NCBI RefSeq assembly: GCF_002078875.1
Contig: NC_034412.1
Location: 83,404,957-83,468,956 of the forward strand
Source of the DNA: Numida meleagris
Lineage: Eukaryota > Chordata > Aves > Galliformes > Numididae
Reading direction: 5' to 3'
Length of the DNA: 64,000 nucleotides
Shown: in pieces, positions 53,101 through 57,900 of the stretch
Position numbering within the stretch: position 1 is the first letter of the stretch
Layout of the letters: every line of letters starts with the position of its first letter
Notes under the pieces: model-generated
Databases searched by the model: none
The model's input: the letters and a program-made list of their open reading frames with translations, nothing else
What the model was told of the DNA's origin: nothing
Program-made: the position numbers and the translations under genes

Positions 53101-53578
53101 GGTACTTGTCAGTGGGGTGGCTGAACTGCTGCTGCTGCTGAGGGGGGTGGCGATGATAGTCGGGGGGGTGGCTGCCGCCGAGCTGGGCTGGGCTGAGCGG
53201 CGGCGGCTTCAACTCTTTCCTCTTCTGGCTCGGCGGAGGAGGAGGCGGCGGTTGCTGCTGCGGTTGCTGCTTGTTTAAATCCTGCTGGGGGCCGAGAGCG
53301 GGTTTAAAGTCGGAGGAGGGGTGGCCGGGAGGGGGGTGTCCCGGCGCGGGGCCGCTGCCCAGCCTCTCGCCGCCCGGCTGCTGCTGTGTCACCGCCGGCG
53401 GCCGCTCCTCCTGCGCGCCGCGGGGATGCGCCGGGAACAGCGCGGAGGAACCGGGCGCGGTGGGTGAGAAGGGGCAGGAGGAGGAGGAACGGGAGGCGGC
53501 TGCCGGCGAGGGGAAGGACCACGGCGGCCCGGGGCTGGGGCTGCGGCTGGGGGCCGGCGGCGGGCCGGGGTCCCCCAT
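1929..53578 (-). CDS. CPEB2: CPEB2, cytoplasmic polyadenylation element binding protein 2 (whole spliced CDS, 11 coding exons)
   Basis: CPEB2 is a cytoplasmic RNA-binding protein that recognises U-rich CPE motifs in 3' UTRs and controls translation and poly(A) length. The exons join in phase to 878 codons with the 24-nt microexon or 870 without. Residues 1-429 (exon 1) are Pro/Gln/Ser/Ala-rich and look disordered. Residues 430-522 hold the family-conserved [17 protein letters not shown] and [14 protein letters not shown] segments. RRM1 runs from about 622 ([12 protein letters not shown]) to 700 and RRM2 from about 730 ([13 protein letters not shown]) to 808. A C-terminal ZZ domain has Cys816, 819, 824, 833, 838, 843 and 846 with His851 and 859. 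The ISPLKK-to-PLQ linker, the [15 protein letters not shown] segment and the C-terminal ending IHFRWN separate it from CPEB3 and CPEB4. The first in-frame ATG is at 53578 and an in-frame TGA lies upstream at 53776-53774. Exon calls come from recognition and splice-site reading, without transcript data. Confidence 0.96.
2547..2571 (+). repeat. homopolymer block C16-T9
   Basis: Sixteen consecutive C are followed by nine T, about 390 bp intronward of the exon 11 acceptor. On the transcribed strand this is an A-run followed by a G-run. The length may be polymorphic or affected by sequencing error. Confidence 0.9.
3465..3989 (+). pseudogene. unrecognised protein-like segment, one in-frame stop
   Basis: This frame is open for 111 codons (no ATG at its very start; the first ATG is at 3486), has one TAA at 3798-3800, and then stays open for another 62 codons to TAA at 3987-3989. 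The translation is Lys/Glu-rich and looks protein-like ([20 protein letters not shown], then a basic Lys/Arg tail [16 protein letters not shown]). I do not recognise the family. It is antisense within CPEB2 intron 10. It could be a decayed retrocopy or a chance open stretch; no clear poly(A) tail or target-site duplication is visible. Confidence 0.3.
5766..5947 (-). CDS. CPEB2: CPEB2 exon 10: RRM2
   Basis: This exon is 182 nt, phase 1 in and 0 out. It encodes (V)[19 protein letters not shown], the [20 protein letters not shown] strand and [15 protein letters not shown]. The acceptor is CCTAATAG|TGGAA and the donor AACGA|GTAAGT. HGDIDKR agrees with CPEB2/3 and differs from HGEIDKR of CPEB4. 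Confidence 0.96.
7775..8245 (+). mobile_element. CR1 LINE fragment: endonuclease part joined to 3' end
   Basis: About 7775-8130 resembles the CR1 ORF2 endonuclease region (segments like CAGCATGGGAAATAAGCAGG and GGATGAATCGCACACCTGGA). It is followed by a typical CR1 3' end at about 8155-8245 (AGCAGGGGGGTTGGACTAGA, then AGATTCTGTGATT). The reverse transcriptase part is missing, so the copy is internally deleted. Frames are broken. It is sense on the plus strand, antisense to CPEB2. Confidence 0.8.
8250..9290 (+). mobile_element. CR1 LINE fragment: reverse transcriptase C-terminal part and 3' end
   Basis: It starts within ORF2 near the GVPQGS-equivalent (AGTGGTGTACCCAAGGGGTC) and runs through the thumb and C-terminal part. 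The 3' UTR ends in TGATTCATATGATTCTATGA. Multiple frameshifts and stops are present; open pieces at 8504-8725 and 8776-8976 show the CR1 motifs [18 protein letters not shown] and [20 protein letters not shown]. It begins directly after the tail of the preceding CR1, in the same orientation. Confidence 0.88.
9385..9499 (-). CDS. CPEB2: CPEB2 exon 9: inter-RRM linker and start of RRM2
   Basis: This exon is 115 nt, phase 0 in and 1 out. It encodes [20 protein letters not shown], then [18 protein letters not shown]. The acceptor is TTTAATAG|GTTCAG and the donor GAGCTG|GTGAG. The IRPW linker and TIFVGG strand are CPEB hallmarks. A CR1 insertion ends about 95 bp from the donor side of this exon. 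Confidence 0.96.
9500..9809 (-). other. CPEB2: CPEB2 intron 8 (short, 310 bp)
   Basis: The smallest intron of the gene, with donor GTAAGT and acceptor AATAG. It contains a short direct repeat of ATGTCAT (about three copies, 9580-9600) and otherwise unremarkable AT-rich DNA. Confidence 0.92.
9810..9928 (-). CDS. CPEB2: CPEB2 exon 8: RRM1 C-terminal half
   Basis: This exon is 119 nt, phase 1 in and 0 out. It encodes (G)[19 protein letters not shown] and then [20 protein letters not shown]. The acceptor is CGCTCTAG|GTTAT and the donor AAGCCA|GTAAGT. It contains the RNP1-like GYAFLLF aromatic strand used for RNA stacking. Confidence 0.96.
12862..14086 (-). mobile_element. CR1 LINE, 5'-truncated, with a 310-codon open RT fragment
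   Basis: The 3' tail is at 12862 (ATCACAGAATCATAGAATGG on the plus strand) and the 5' truncation is near 14086. It is about 1.2 kb and sense on the minus strand, co-oriented with CPEB2. The open frame 14079-13147 encodes the CR1 reverse transcriptase from the palm onward: [28 protein letters not shown] in the catalytic region, the [10 protein letters not shown] segment and [14 protein letters not shown]. The usual FADD box reads FVDD, with Asp-Asp kept. Uninterrupted coding suggests a comparatively young insertion. The endonuclease and N-terminal RT are absent, so it cannot be autonomous. Confidence 0.95.
16243..16389 (+). mobile_element. CR1 LINE 3'-end fragment
   Basis: Resembles the CR1 3' UTR (CTGGAGGCATTCAAGGCCAG, AGCAGGGGGTTGAAACTAGA) and ends in CATTCTATGATTCTATGA. 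About 150 bp, 5'-truncated. Confidence 0.9.
18352..18441 (-). CDS. CPEB2: CPEB2 exon 7: RRM1 core
   Basis: This exon is 90 nt, phase 1 to 1, encoding (D)[20 protein letters not shown] and ESKSYFPPK. The acceptor is TTTTCAG|ATGAA and the donor AAAAG|GTAAG. It supplies helix 1 and strand 2 of RRM1 and is nearly invariant in the CPEB2-4 group. Confidence 0.96.
18442..19833 (-). other. CPEB2: CPEB2 intron 6
   Basis: A 1.4-kb GT-AG intron of AT-rich unique sequence. A T-rich tract lies near 18655-18680. Nothing else recognised. Confidence 0.92.
19834..20004 (-). CDS. CPEB2: CPEB2 exon 6: start of RRM1
   Basis: This exon is 171 nt, phase 1 to 1. It encodes [15 protein letters not shown], an acidic stretch, [19 protein letters not shown] and LPPDIDE. 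The acceptor is TTTTTAAG|GCCG and the donor GATGAAG|GTGAG. It contains the RNP2-like KVFVGGL strand of RRM1. Its [18 protein letters not shown] segment differs slightly from the mammalian protein I recall. Confidence 0.95.
20005..23541 (-). other. CPEB2: CPEB2 intron 5 (between microexon and exon 6)
   Basis: A 3.5-kb intron. It contains a perfect 10-bp inverted repeat with a 10-nt spacer at 21704-21733. No transposable element is evident by eye. Short open frames here are not protein-like. Confidence 0.88.
21704..21733. repeat. inverted repeat CATAAAGACA / TGTCTTTATG
   Basis: Perfect 10-bp arms are separated by ten bases. It could form a short hairpin in the CPEB2 pre-mRNA. No family assignment. 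Confidence 0.75.
23542..23565 (-). CDS. CPEB2: CPEB2 exon 5: 24-nt microexon (ARSYGRRR)
   Basis: A 24-nt phase 1/phase 1 exon is bounded by ATGCAG|CAAGG and GACGAG|GTAAC. Inserted between exons 4 and 6 it changes MLN-G-RSSLF to [17 protein letters not shown]. It matches in length, phase and content the 24-nt CPEB4 microexon (RTYGRRRG). The UGC directly before the acceptor AG is the arrangement reported for SRRM4-dependent neuronal microexons. It adds a basic patch next to Ser-Ser, which could form a basophilic-kinase site (inference). Confidence 0.88.
27418..27480 (-). mobile_element. possible ancient CR1-like 3'-end fragment
   Basis: The plus strand reads ACAGATTTTAAGGCTGAAGG, followed by ATCATTATGACCATTGTAGT. 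This resembles the TTTAAGGCCAGAAGGGACCATTATGATC-type tail common to old reptile and bird CR1-related repeats. Short and diverged. Confidence 0.45.
27614..27688 (-). mobile_element. CR1 LINE 3'-tail fragment
   Basis: The plus strand reads ATCACAGAATCATAGAACGG, then GGTTGGAAGGGACCCTGAAG and CCCCTGCCATGGACAGGATT. This is the reverse complement of a CR1 3' end, about 75 bp. Confidence 0.88.
28346..28601 (+). mobile_element. CR1 LINE fragment with internal deletion
   Basis: The ORF2 C-terminal part ([20 protein letters not shown], then [33 protein letters not shown]) runs straight into the 3' tail (ACTGGATGATCTTGTAAGTC, ending ATTCTATGATTCTGTG). Several hundred bases of the usual 3' region are missing. 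Confidence 0.92.
30039..30150 (-). pseudogene. decayed duplicate of CPEB2 exon 4 and its donor-side intron
   Basis: 30039-30089 aligns without gaps to 30193-30243, the intron beside exon 4: by hand, 40 of 51 positions match. Similarity continues at a lower level, with a 2-nt length difference, into 30090-30150, which corresponds to the exon 4 body (shared GGGACTG and CTAATCTT blocks). The donor GTAAGT is replaced by GCAACA and the corresponding reading frame meets a TGA. This looks like an old tandem duplication whose second exon copy lost function. Confidence 0.7.
30251..30301 (-). CDS. CPEB2: CPEB2 exon 4: 51-nt cassette exon
   Basis: This exon is 51 nt, phase 1 to phase 1, encoding (G)[16 protein letters not shown] with acceptor TTTTAAG|GTCGC and donor AATG|GTAAGTG. 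It corresponds in size and position to the 51-nt cassette exon 3 of CPEB4, which is alternatively skipped there. Skipping it here would keep the frame. A decayed copy of its 3' part and donor-side intron lies at 30039-30150. Confidence 0.94.
30302..38865 (-). other. CPEB2: CPEB2 intron 3
   Basis: An 8.6-kb GT-AG intron. It contains a perfect 14-bp tandem duplication at 33416-33443 and several poly-T/poly-A runs (for example near 35466-35478). No CR1 or gene recognised. Confidence 0.9.
33416..33443. repeat. 14-bp tandem duplication (ATGATTTGAATTAC x2)
   Basis: Two perfect adjacent copies of ATGATTTGAATTAC. A small local duplication with no evident function. Confidence 0.9.
38866..38956 (-). 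CDS. CPEB2: CPEB2 exon 3
   Basis: This exon is 91 nt, phase 0 in and phase 1 out. It encodes [15 protein letters not shown] followed by [15 protein letters not shown]. The acceptor is CTTTTAG|GATCG and the donor AAAG|GTATG. The segment is highly conserved across CPEB2-4 and amphipathic, and lies between the disordered region and the alternatively spliced segment. Confidence 0.95.
39547..39568 (+). repeat. poly-T run, 22 nt
   Basis: Twenty-two consecutive T, about 590 bp upstream of exon 3 in gene direction. On the minus strand it is an A-run. No retrocopy is visible next to it. Confidence 0.9.
41040..41260 (+). mobile_element. diverged CR1 LINE 3'-end fragment
   Basis: Contains GCTTGAGCAGGGGTTGGGCC and ends CATCCTGTGACTCTGTAAAG, resembling the CR1 3' UTR and tail. 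Upstream parts (GGATCTCCAAATGCTGCCTG) resemble older CR1 subfamilies. GC content is well above the flanks. Confidence 0.75.
44405..44554 (+). mobile_element. CR1 LINE 3'-end fragment
   Basis: Sequence such as GGAGACATTCAAGGTCAGGC and GGGAGTTGGACTAGACGACC ends in CAATTCTATGATTCT. About 150 bp, 5'-truncated, antisense to CPEB2. Confidence 0.92.
48854..48904. repeat. 19-bp inverted repeat / hairpin in intron 2
   Basis: Arm CTCTAATTTTCTTCATGCC (48854-48872) pairs with GGCGTGAAGAAAATTAGAG (48886-48904). The loop is 13 nt. In a plus-strand transcript all 19 positions pair, with one G-U; in the CPEB2 pre-mRNA 18 of 19 pair. Outer GAATAC (48831-48836) and GTATTC (48913-48918) are also complementary. 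Confidence 0.85.
49780..50058 (-). CDS. CPEB2: CPEB2 exon 2: conserved SPLKK linker
   Basis: This exon is 279 nt (93 codons), phase 0 at both ends, running from [11 protein letters not shown] to SNTLLPLQ. The acceptor is TTTTTAG|CCTCTT and the donor is CAG|GTAAGA. It contains [35 protein letters not shown] and [17 protein letters not shown], all diagnostic for the CPEB2/3/4 group and matching CPEB2 best. Reading past the donor adds only about a dozen residues before a stop. Confidence 0.95.
50059..52291 (-). other. CPEB2: CPEB2 intron 1
   Basis: A 2.2-kb intron. 51850-52291 belongs to the CpG island and stays open in the exon 1 frame down to 51842. 50059-51850 is AT-rich, with T-runs at about 50728-50741 and 51608-51626 and a NotI-type GCGGCCGC at about 50897. 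No repeat family recognised. Confidence 0.88.
52292..53578 (-). CDS. CPEB2: CPEB2 exon 1: disordered low-complexity N-terminus
   Basis: This exon has 1287 coding bases (429 codons), starts at [16 protein letters not shown] and ends RNSYNHHQ at donor CAG|GTACC. It is very GC-rich and carries poly-Gln runs (for example QQQQQQQ before NRRSPVSP), poly-Pro runs ([11 protein letters not shown]), a run of seven Ala ([10 protein letters not shown]) and many Ser-Pro pairs. I infer that it is a disordered regulatory and condensation region, as known for CPEB2-4. The start is the first ATG after an in-frame upstream stop. Its context has G at +4 but C at -3, so initiation may be leaky. In-frame ATGs at 52858 (MESPPNSH) and 52594 (MPPPSPES) are possible shorter starts. 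Phase at the 3' end is 0. Confidence 0.92.
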
Positions 53579-53667
53579 GGGCCGGCGGGGCTGCCCCGGC
53601 CCCACGGAGAGACAAAGGTAATTAACCTGGGGCGGGGGCGAGCGCTGTCGCAGAGCGCTGTGTGAAC

Positions 53668-53677
53668 CTAAAAATAG
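53668..53677. promoter_or_regulatory. MEF2 consensus CTAAAAATAG
   Basis: Perfect match to CTA(A/T)4TAG about 90 bp upstream of the start codon, an AT island inside GC-rich sequence. It may lie in the 5' UTR or the core promoter. Confidence 0.55.
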
Positions 53678-54400
53678 CCGCTTCCTACAATAAAGCCTTT
53701 TTCCTCGTATAACCCCCACTACGCTATTTACAGAAATCGGAGCGTTTTGATAATAATAAATAACCCTTTTTTGTCAGCCCTCCCTCCCCCCCAACCCCTC
53801 CTCTAATTTTCACGCACTGCCCCCAGAGGGACACCCCCTCCTCTCACAGCCACAACCGCGCCCGCACCCCGGGGCTCCCCGAGCCGCTACACAACACCGC
53901 GGGGCGCTCCCGTCCCCGGCCGGGAGCCGGTCACCGAGCGGGGTGGGCAGCAGCCAGCCGTACCCCACGCTCCCGAGCGGGGCCGCGCTCCTCACCGCCG
54001 CCCCCGCCCCCAGTAGCGGCCGCCGGCCGGCTGCAGCCCCCTTAAGAACGCCGGAACATCCGTCATAGTCGCGTCACAGTCCCGCCCTCCGCCTCCTCAT
54101 GAATAATGCACGAACGCGAGGGAGGAGATGCGCTCGTACTGCCGAGCGACGCGCACTGAAGGTGGGCGCTACCATTTAAAGGGCGCGGGGAGAGGTGACA
54201 GCCTTTGAGCGACAGCCTGAAGATCCGCCGGTCTTTTGCTGGCCTTCGACGGCACATCCATCCTGACGCGGAAAACACGCGAAATTGAACCATTTTGTTG
54301 TGCTTGCGGCAGCCGGCACGACCGGCTCTTAGCTCCGCGGAGGGAGGTGCCACGGGATGAGCCGTGGTTTCTTCCGCCACCCCGTGCTGCGCCGCCAGGC

Positions 54401-54418
54401 GGGCGGGGCGCCCCGCCC
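54401..54418. promoter_or_regulatory. 18-bp palindrome made of two inverted GC boxes
   Basis: GGGCGGGGCGCCCCGCCC is a perfect palindrome, equal to two facing Sp1/KLF-type GC boxes with overlapping ends. It lies about 820 bp upstream of the CPEB2 ATG, at the outer edge of the CpG island. Confidence 0.6.
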
Positions 54419-54534
54419 CTCGTTTGCATTGACGCAGGCGGGCGGGGCGGGCCGTGGTGGCACGAGACGCGGGGACGTTGAGGCCGGGCCGGGCCAGGGA
54501 GGGGCGTGTGCTTCGTGTTCCAGCCATCAGCCCG

Positions 54535-54930
54535 TTCCCACCATGCCCACTAACCGTGTACCTCAGTGGCACACCTCCATGTTTCTCGAAGGCTGACTCT
54601 GCCACCCTCCTGGGCAGCCTGTTCCAATGCATCATCGCTCTTTTTGAGAAGAAACTTTTACTAGAGTGCAGCCTGAACCTCCTCTGGTGCAACTCAAAGC
54701 TGTTACCTCTTGTCCTACCACTGTTATCCGGGAGGCCGACCTCCTCCTTGCCACAACCTTTCAGGGCGTTGTAGGGAGTGGTAAGGTTTCTCCTGCGCCT
54801 CCCCTGCCTCAGATTGAACAATCCCAGTTCCCTCAGCCGCTCCTCTTAAGACCTGTGCTCCAGACCCTTTGCCAGCTCTGCTGCCCTTCTTTGGACACAG
54901 TCTAGGCCCTCTTTGAGCCATGCAGCCCAT
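54535..54930 (-). mobile_element. old CR1 LINE fragment just upstream of the CPEB2 promoter
   Basis: The plus strand reads as the reverse complement of CR1 ORF2 end and 3' region: CTGGGCAGCCTGTTCCAATG, CTGTTACCTCTTGTCCTACC, CAATCCCAGTTCCCTCAGCC, GACCTGTGCTCCAGACCCTT and CCCTTCTTTGGACACAGTCT. Diverged, with no intact frame. It directly abuts the CpG island and is sense toward CPEB2. Confidence 0.9.
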
Positions 54931-57900
54931 CTTCCATGCCCTCCACCAACCCAAGGAAAGCTCAGGCACAGGCAGGCCTGAAGTGGCTGCAGGTGGTATT
55001 GCCCTCTATGGTATTTCCTGGACAGGCAATGCTAAACGTGGGGTTTTACCATTTTTTTATGGTTATGGAAGCATGGTTTTTAGCAACAGTGTTGAACACA
55101 AAGAAGTAGCTCAGCAACTATAGGTGTAATGCTGTTGCAGATCACTTGTTCCCTGGGAAAGCTGTAACTTAGCAGTGAGAGTGGTGCACATCTGCAGAGT
55201 GAGAGCACACTGGAGAAGTGTCAGTATACGCCTGACCTATCCTACTTCTCCATAGGCATCCATTAGTGGCCTCTGTCAGAAGCTGCATGACTGCTTTCCA
55301 TTTGGCCAAGGGATCTTTGGCCTGAACCGGTGCTTCAATTGTTAAATCTGCATTTTTATTAAATGTGTATAAAATATAAGGGGAAAATGTTTAGTTCCAC
55401 GTGTCTACAGTCTTCTTTGGTGCGATCATGTTCCTGTAATTCGGAGTGAACCTGCATGGGTGTGTATATCTGGGTATCTGTGCCACCTTGCTTGCATTTT
55501 GCCATGCAAATACATGTGCAGCATAGAAGACTATTTGATACTTTCTTTTTTTTTCTTGTATTTCTGTTAATATTTCAGAGTTGTTCATTATATTGGCATC
55601 CATTCTCTTTCAAGAGCTCTGCAGCCACCTTACAAGTAGTAAAAATGAGGGTACAGATCAAGGCCCTGCTGATGATCGCATGCTGAGTGAATGCTGCCAG
55701 CCGAGTGATGGTTTCTCCCTGAATAGCGAGTTGCTTCATTGCACAGTCCTCATAAACATGGCTTCAGAGAGCTGTAGAACTGGTAGGATCCAGCTTCCCT
55801 TTGCCTTCATGTCACATGCCTGACGTTCGGTTATGTGCAAGCCTGAACAGAAGCTGTCCCGCACCTGGGGCGTTTGCTGGTGTCTAGCAATGGCGAAGTA
55901 GTGCTGCGCTGTTCTCCCCTATAGCCAGCTGCCTATTGCTAGCAAGTAAGGCAGGAACTTCTTTGACTGTAGTTTTTGCCCTCTTGCCTGAGTCCCAATT
56001 TTAGCAATTCTGTCAGAACAGCTGTTGTGGAGTCCACAAGTTGTTTTAAATCAGTTGGAAGACAAGAGTACTCAGATCCTTTGTGACAGCTTATCTCTGC
56101 CATGGTAGCTATCTGCCCCAATTATGCACACTTATTAAAACAACCTTCATGGAGGAAATCTCATCTATTTTTAACCGTGTATAAAGTAAGCATCCGCTCT
56201 GAATTAGTTGCCTAATCTTCTGCAAACAAGAGACAGGTGCTACCAAAGTGATGATTCATCTTTCCCTAATACAGGTACATTTAGAGTGAGGAACCTCATC
56301 TCTCCTTGCTGGTTTTGAGGAAAGCTTATGGCTATGGCCTGTCCAGGAGCTCTTTAGTGCTCATTGATCTTGTGGTACTAATAGGCTTCTTGACCCTGAC
56401 ACAAGCAAGAATGGCCTTACTGACTAAAACCACGCATCTGCATCCTTCCAGCTGTGCATCTGGTTTCTCCTGCCTCTGAGAGCTGTAAGCCCTCAGCTCC
56501 TGTTTGCTGGGCCCACTAATTCTAGCTTCTCTATCAAATCATTTCATTTCAAGAAGTCGTGGGCCCAGGAGTTTTCTTTTCCCTCTCCACTTCTCAGTTT
56601 CTCCGTTTTCACTGTGTGGCCTTCACTCTCCATTGCTTTAATTTTTTCTTCTTCCTTGTAATCCTGCTTTCTTTTTTTTAGCTGCCCCTTTTTGGAGACC
56701 TTTTTTGGACTGGGCAGTAGGAAAGACTGTCTGGAAACACATGGCTAAATGGATGTGTTGGAAGCTTTACATGTTTAGCCTCTTCTTTCAGCTACCTCAA
56801 CTGTTTGCAGCTGGGAGATCTGCTAGATTTGCCTTTCCAGAATTTAGGGGATGCTGGGATTCTTGGATTCTAAGATTAATTAAGACTAATTCTGAGATTC
56901 ATCTTAGAATGATTCTCCTCATTCTAATTTCAGAGCAGAGCCCATGTCCTGGGTGAGCTGGGGGGGCTGGAAGGAGCCATGCAGCTCCGGTTAGTGGCTG
57001 AGATGATACAGCAAGTGCTAGGAGGGGTGAGTGTCCAGCCGTGTGCAGTATCACTGCATGTAACATGCGCGCTGAAAAAAGCAGATGTGGCAAAACAAGC
57101 TGTCGGATAGGTAAAAACATATATACCTAAGTTATGGTTCTGGCAGCCATTAATCATCCTGCTTCTGTCTGTTCACTGTAACAAACATGCCAGATGTCCA
57201 CTTCACTTGGGAGGCCTGTGCGGAACTGAGGCTAACAGCTCTCCTGGGTTTGTCAGCGCAGTAGAGACAATGGCCATCCAAGTTCATCTTGCTGTGTTCT
57301 GCATCATCCACTCTGCATGAAATTTTGTGTGCCAAGTTGAACAAACAATGCTATAGAAGAGAAAGCATAAAAACAAATCACAGTGAGCTGTATTAAGACA
57401 AATCTGGTAAGCTGTAAGGGTTCCAAAGCAGCTCTTCTAGCTGGAACTTAGGTGGCGTGAAAGGTATCATCAAAGCAGCACTTCTGAATTGTACCCCTGA
57501 GTGGTTATTGCCTCCTCTGGAAATTGCCATGCACAGCTTAAGTTCTTTCCTTTTCATAAAACTAGGAGAATAACACCTGCTATTGGCCAGTGTTAGAGAC
57601 ACGGTATTATTATGCAAGACAGAATTTTGGCCCATCATTCTGCTTTTCCGCTTGAACAAAAAAACCTCTAAACTTTTAGTAGTTATAAAAGCTGGAAGGG
57701 ATTGTGCTGAAATGCTGTCTTCCTTGGAGTAGTCTGTGGGTTTAACTTCTTTAAAAATGCAAGTTCTTGGCATAGAATCCATACCTTTTTCTAATCAGAT
57801 ACCTCTAAGGATATGTTATAATTTGGGGAATTTCTGATCAGTCATGAAATGGATAACAATCAAACTATGACATGTAGGCTTTTATGTACTTGCAGAGCTA

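Larger units (their letters stand above)
53579..54500 (-). promoter_or_regulatory. CPEB2: CPEB2 5' UTR and presumed core promoter
   Basis: The region upstream of the start codon has an in-frame TGA at 53776-53774, a perfect MEF2-type CTAAAAATAG at 53668-53677, CRE half sites CGTCA at 54061 and 54072, an octamer-like GTTTGCAT at 54422, and GC boxes (54444-54451 and the palindrome at 54401-54418). The transcription start cannot be placed. Symmetric GC boxes would allow a divergent plus-strand transcript, but I see no direct evidence for one. Confidence 0.6.
51850..54520. promoter_or_regulatory. CpG island over CPEB2 exon 1 and promoter
   Basis: Very GC- and CpG-rich sequence begins in intron 1, covers exon 1 and the 5' UTR, and ends near 54520, against an AT-rich background on both sides. 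This is typical of a broad housekeeping or neuronal CpG promoter. No TATA box was identified. The large open frames on the opposite strand here are composition shadows. Confidence 0.9.

Noticed and set aside
51856..53621. Long plus-strand open frames opposite CPEB2 exon 1 (up to 261 codons)
   Set aside because: They are Arg/Gly/Ala-rich antisense shadows of a GC-rich coding exon with few stops by composition and show no recognisable domain.
54063..54821. Minus-strand open frame of 252 codons upstream of CPEB2
   Set aside because: Its upstream (N-terminal) part is CR1 sequence (LHQRRFRLHSSKSFFSKRA, HWNRLPRRVAES) and the rest is CpG-island sequence; it is not a separate gene.
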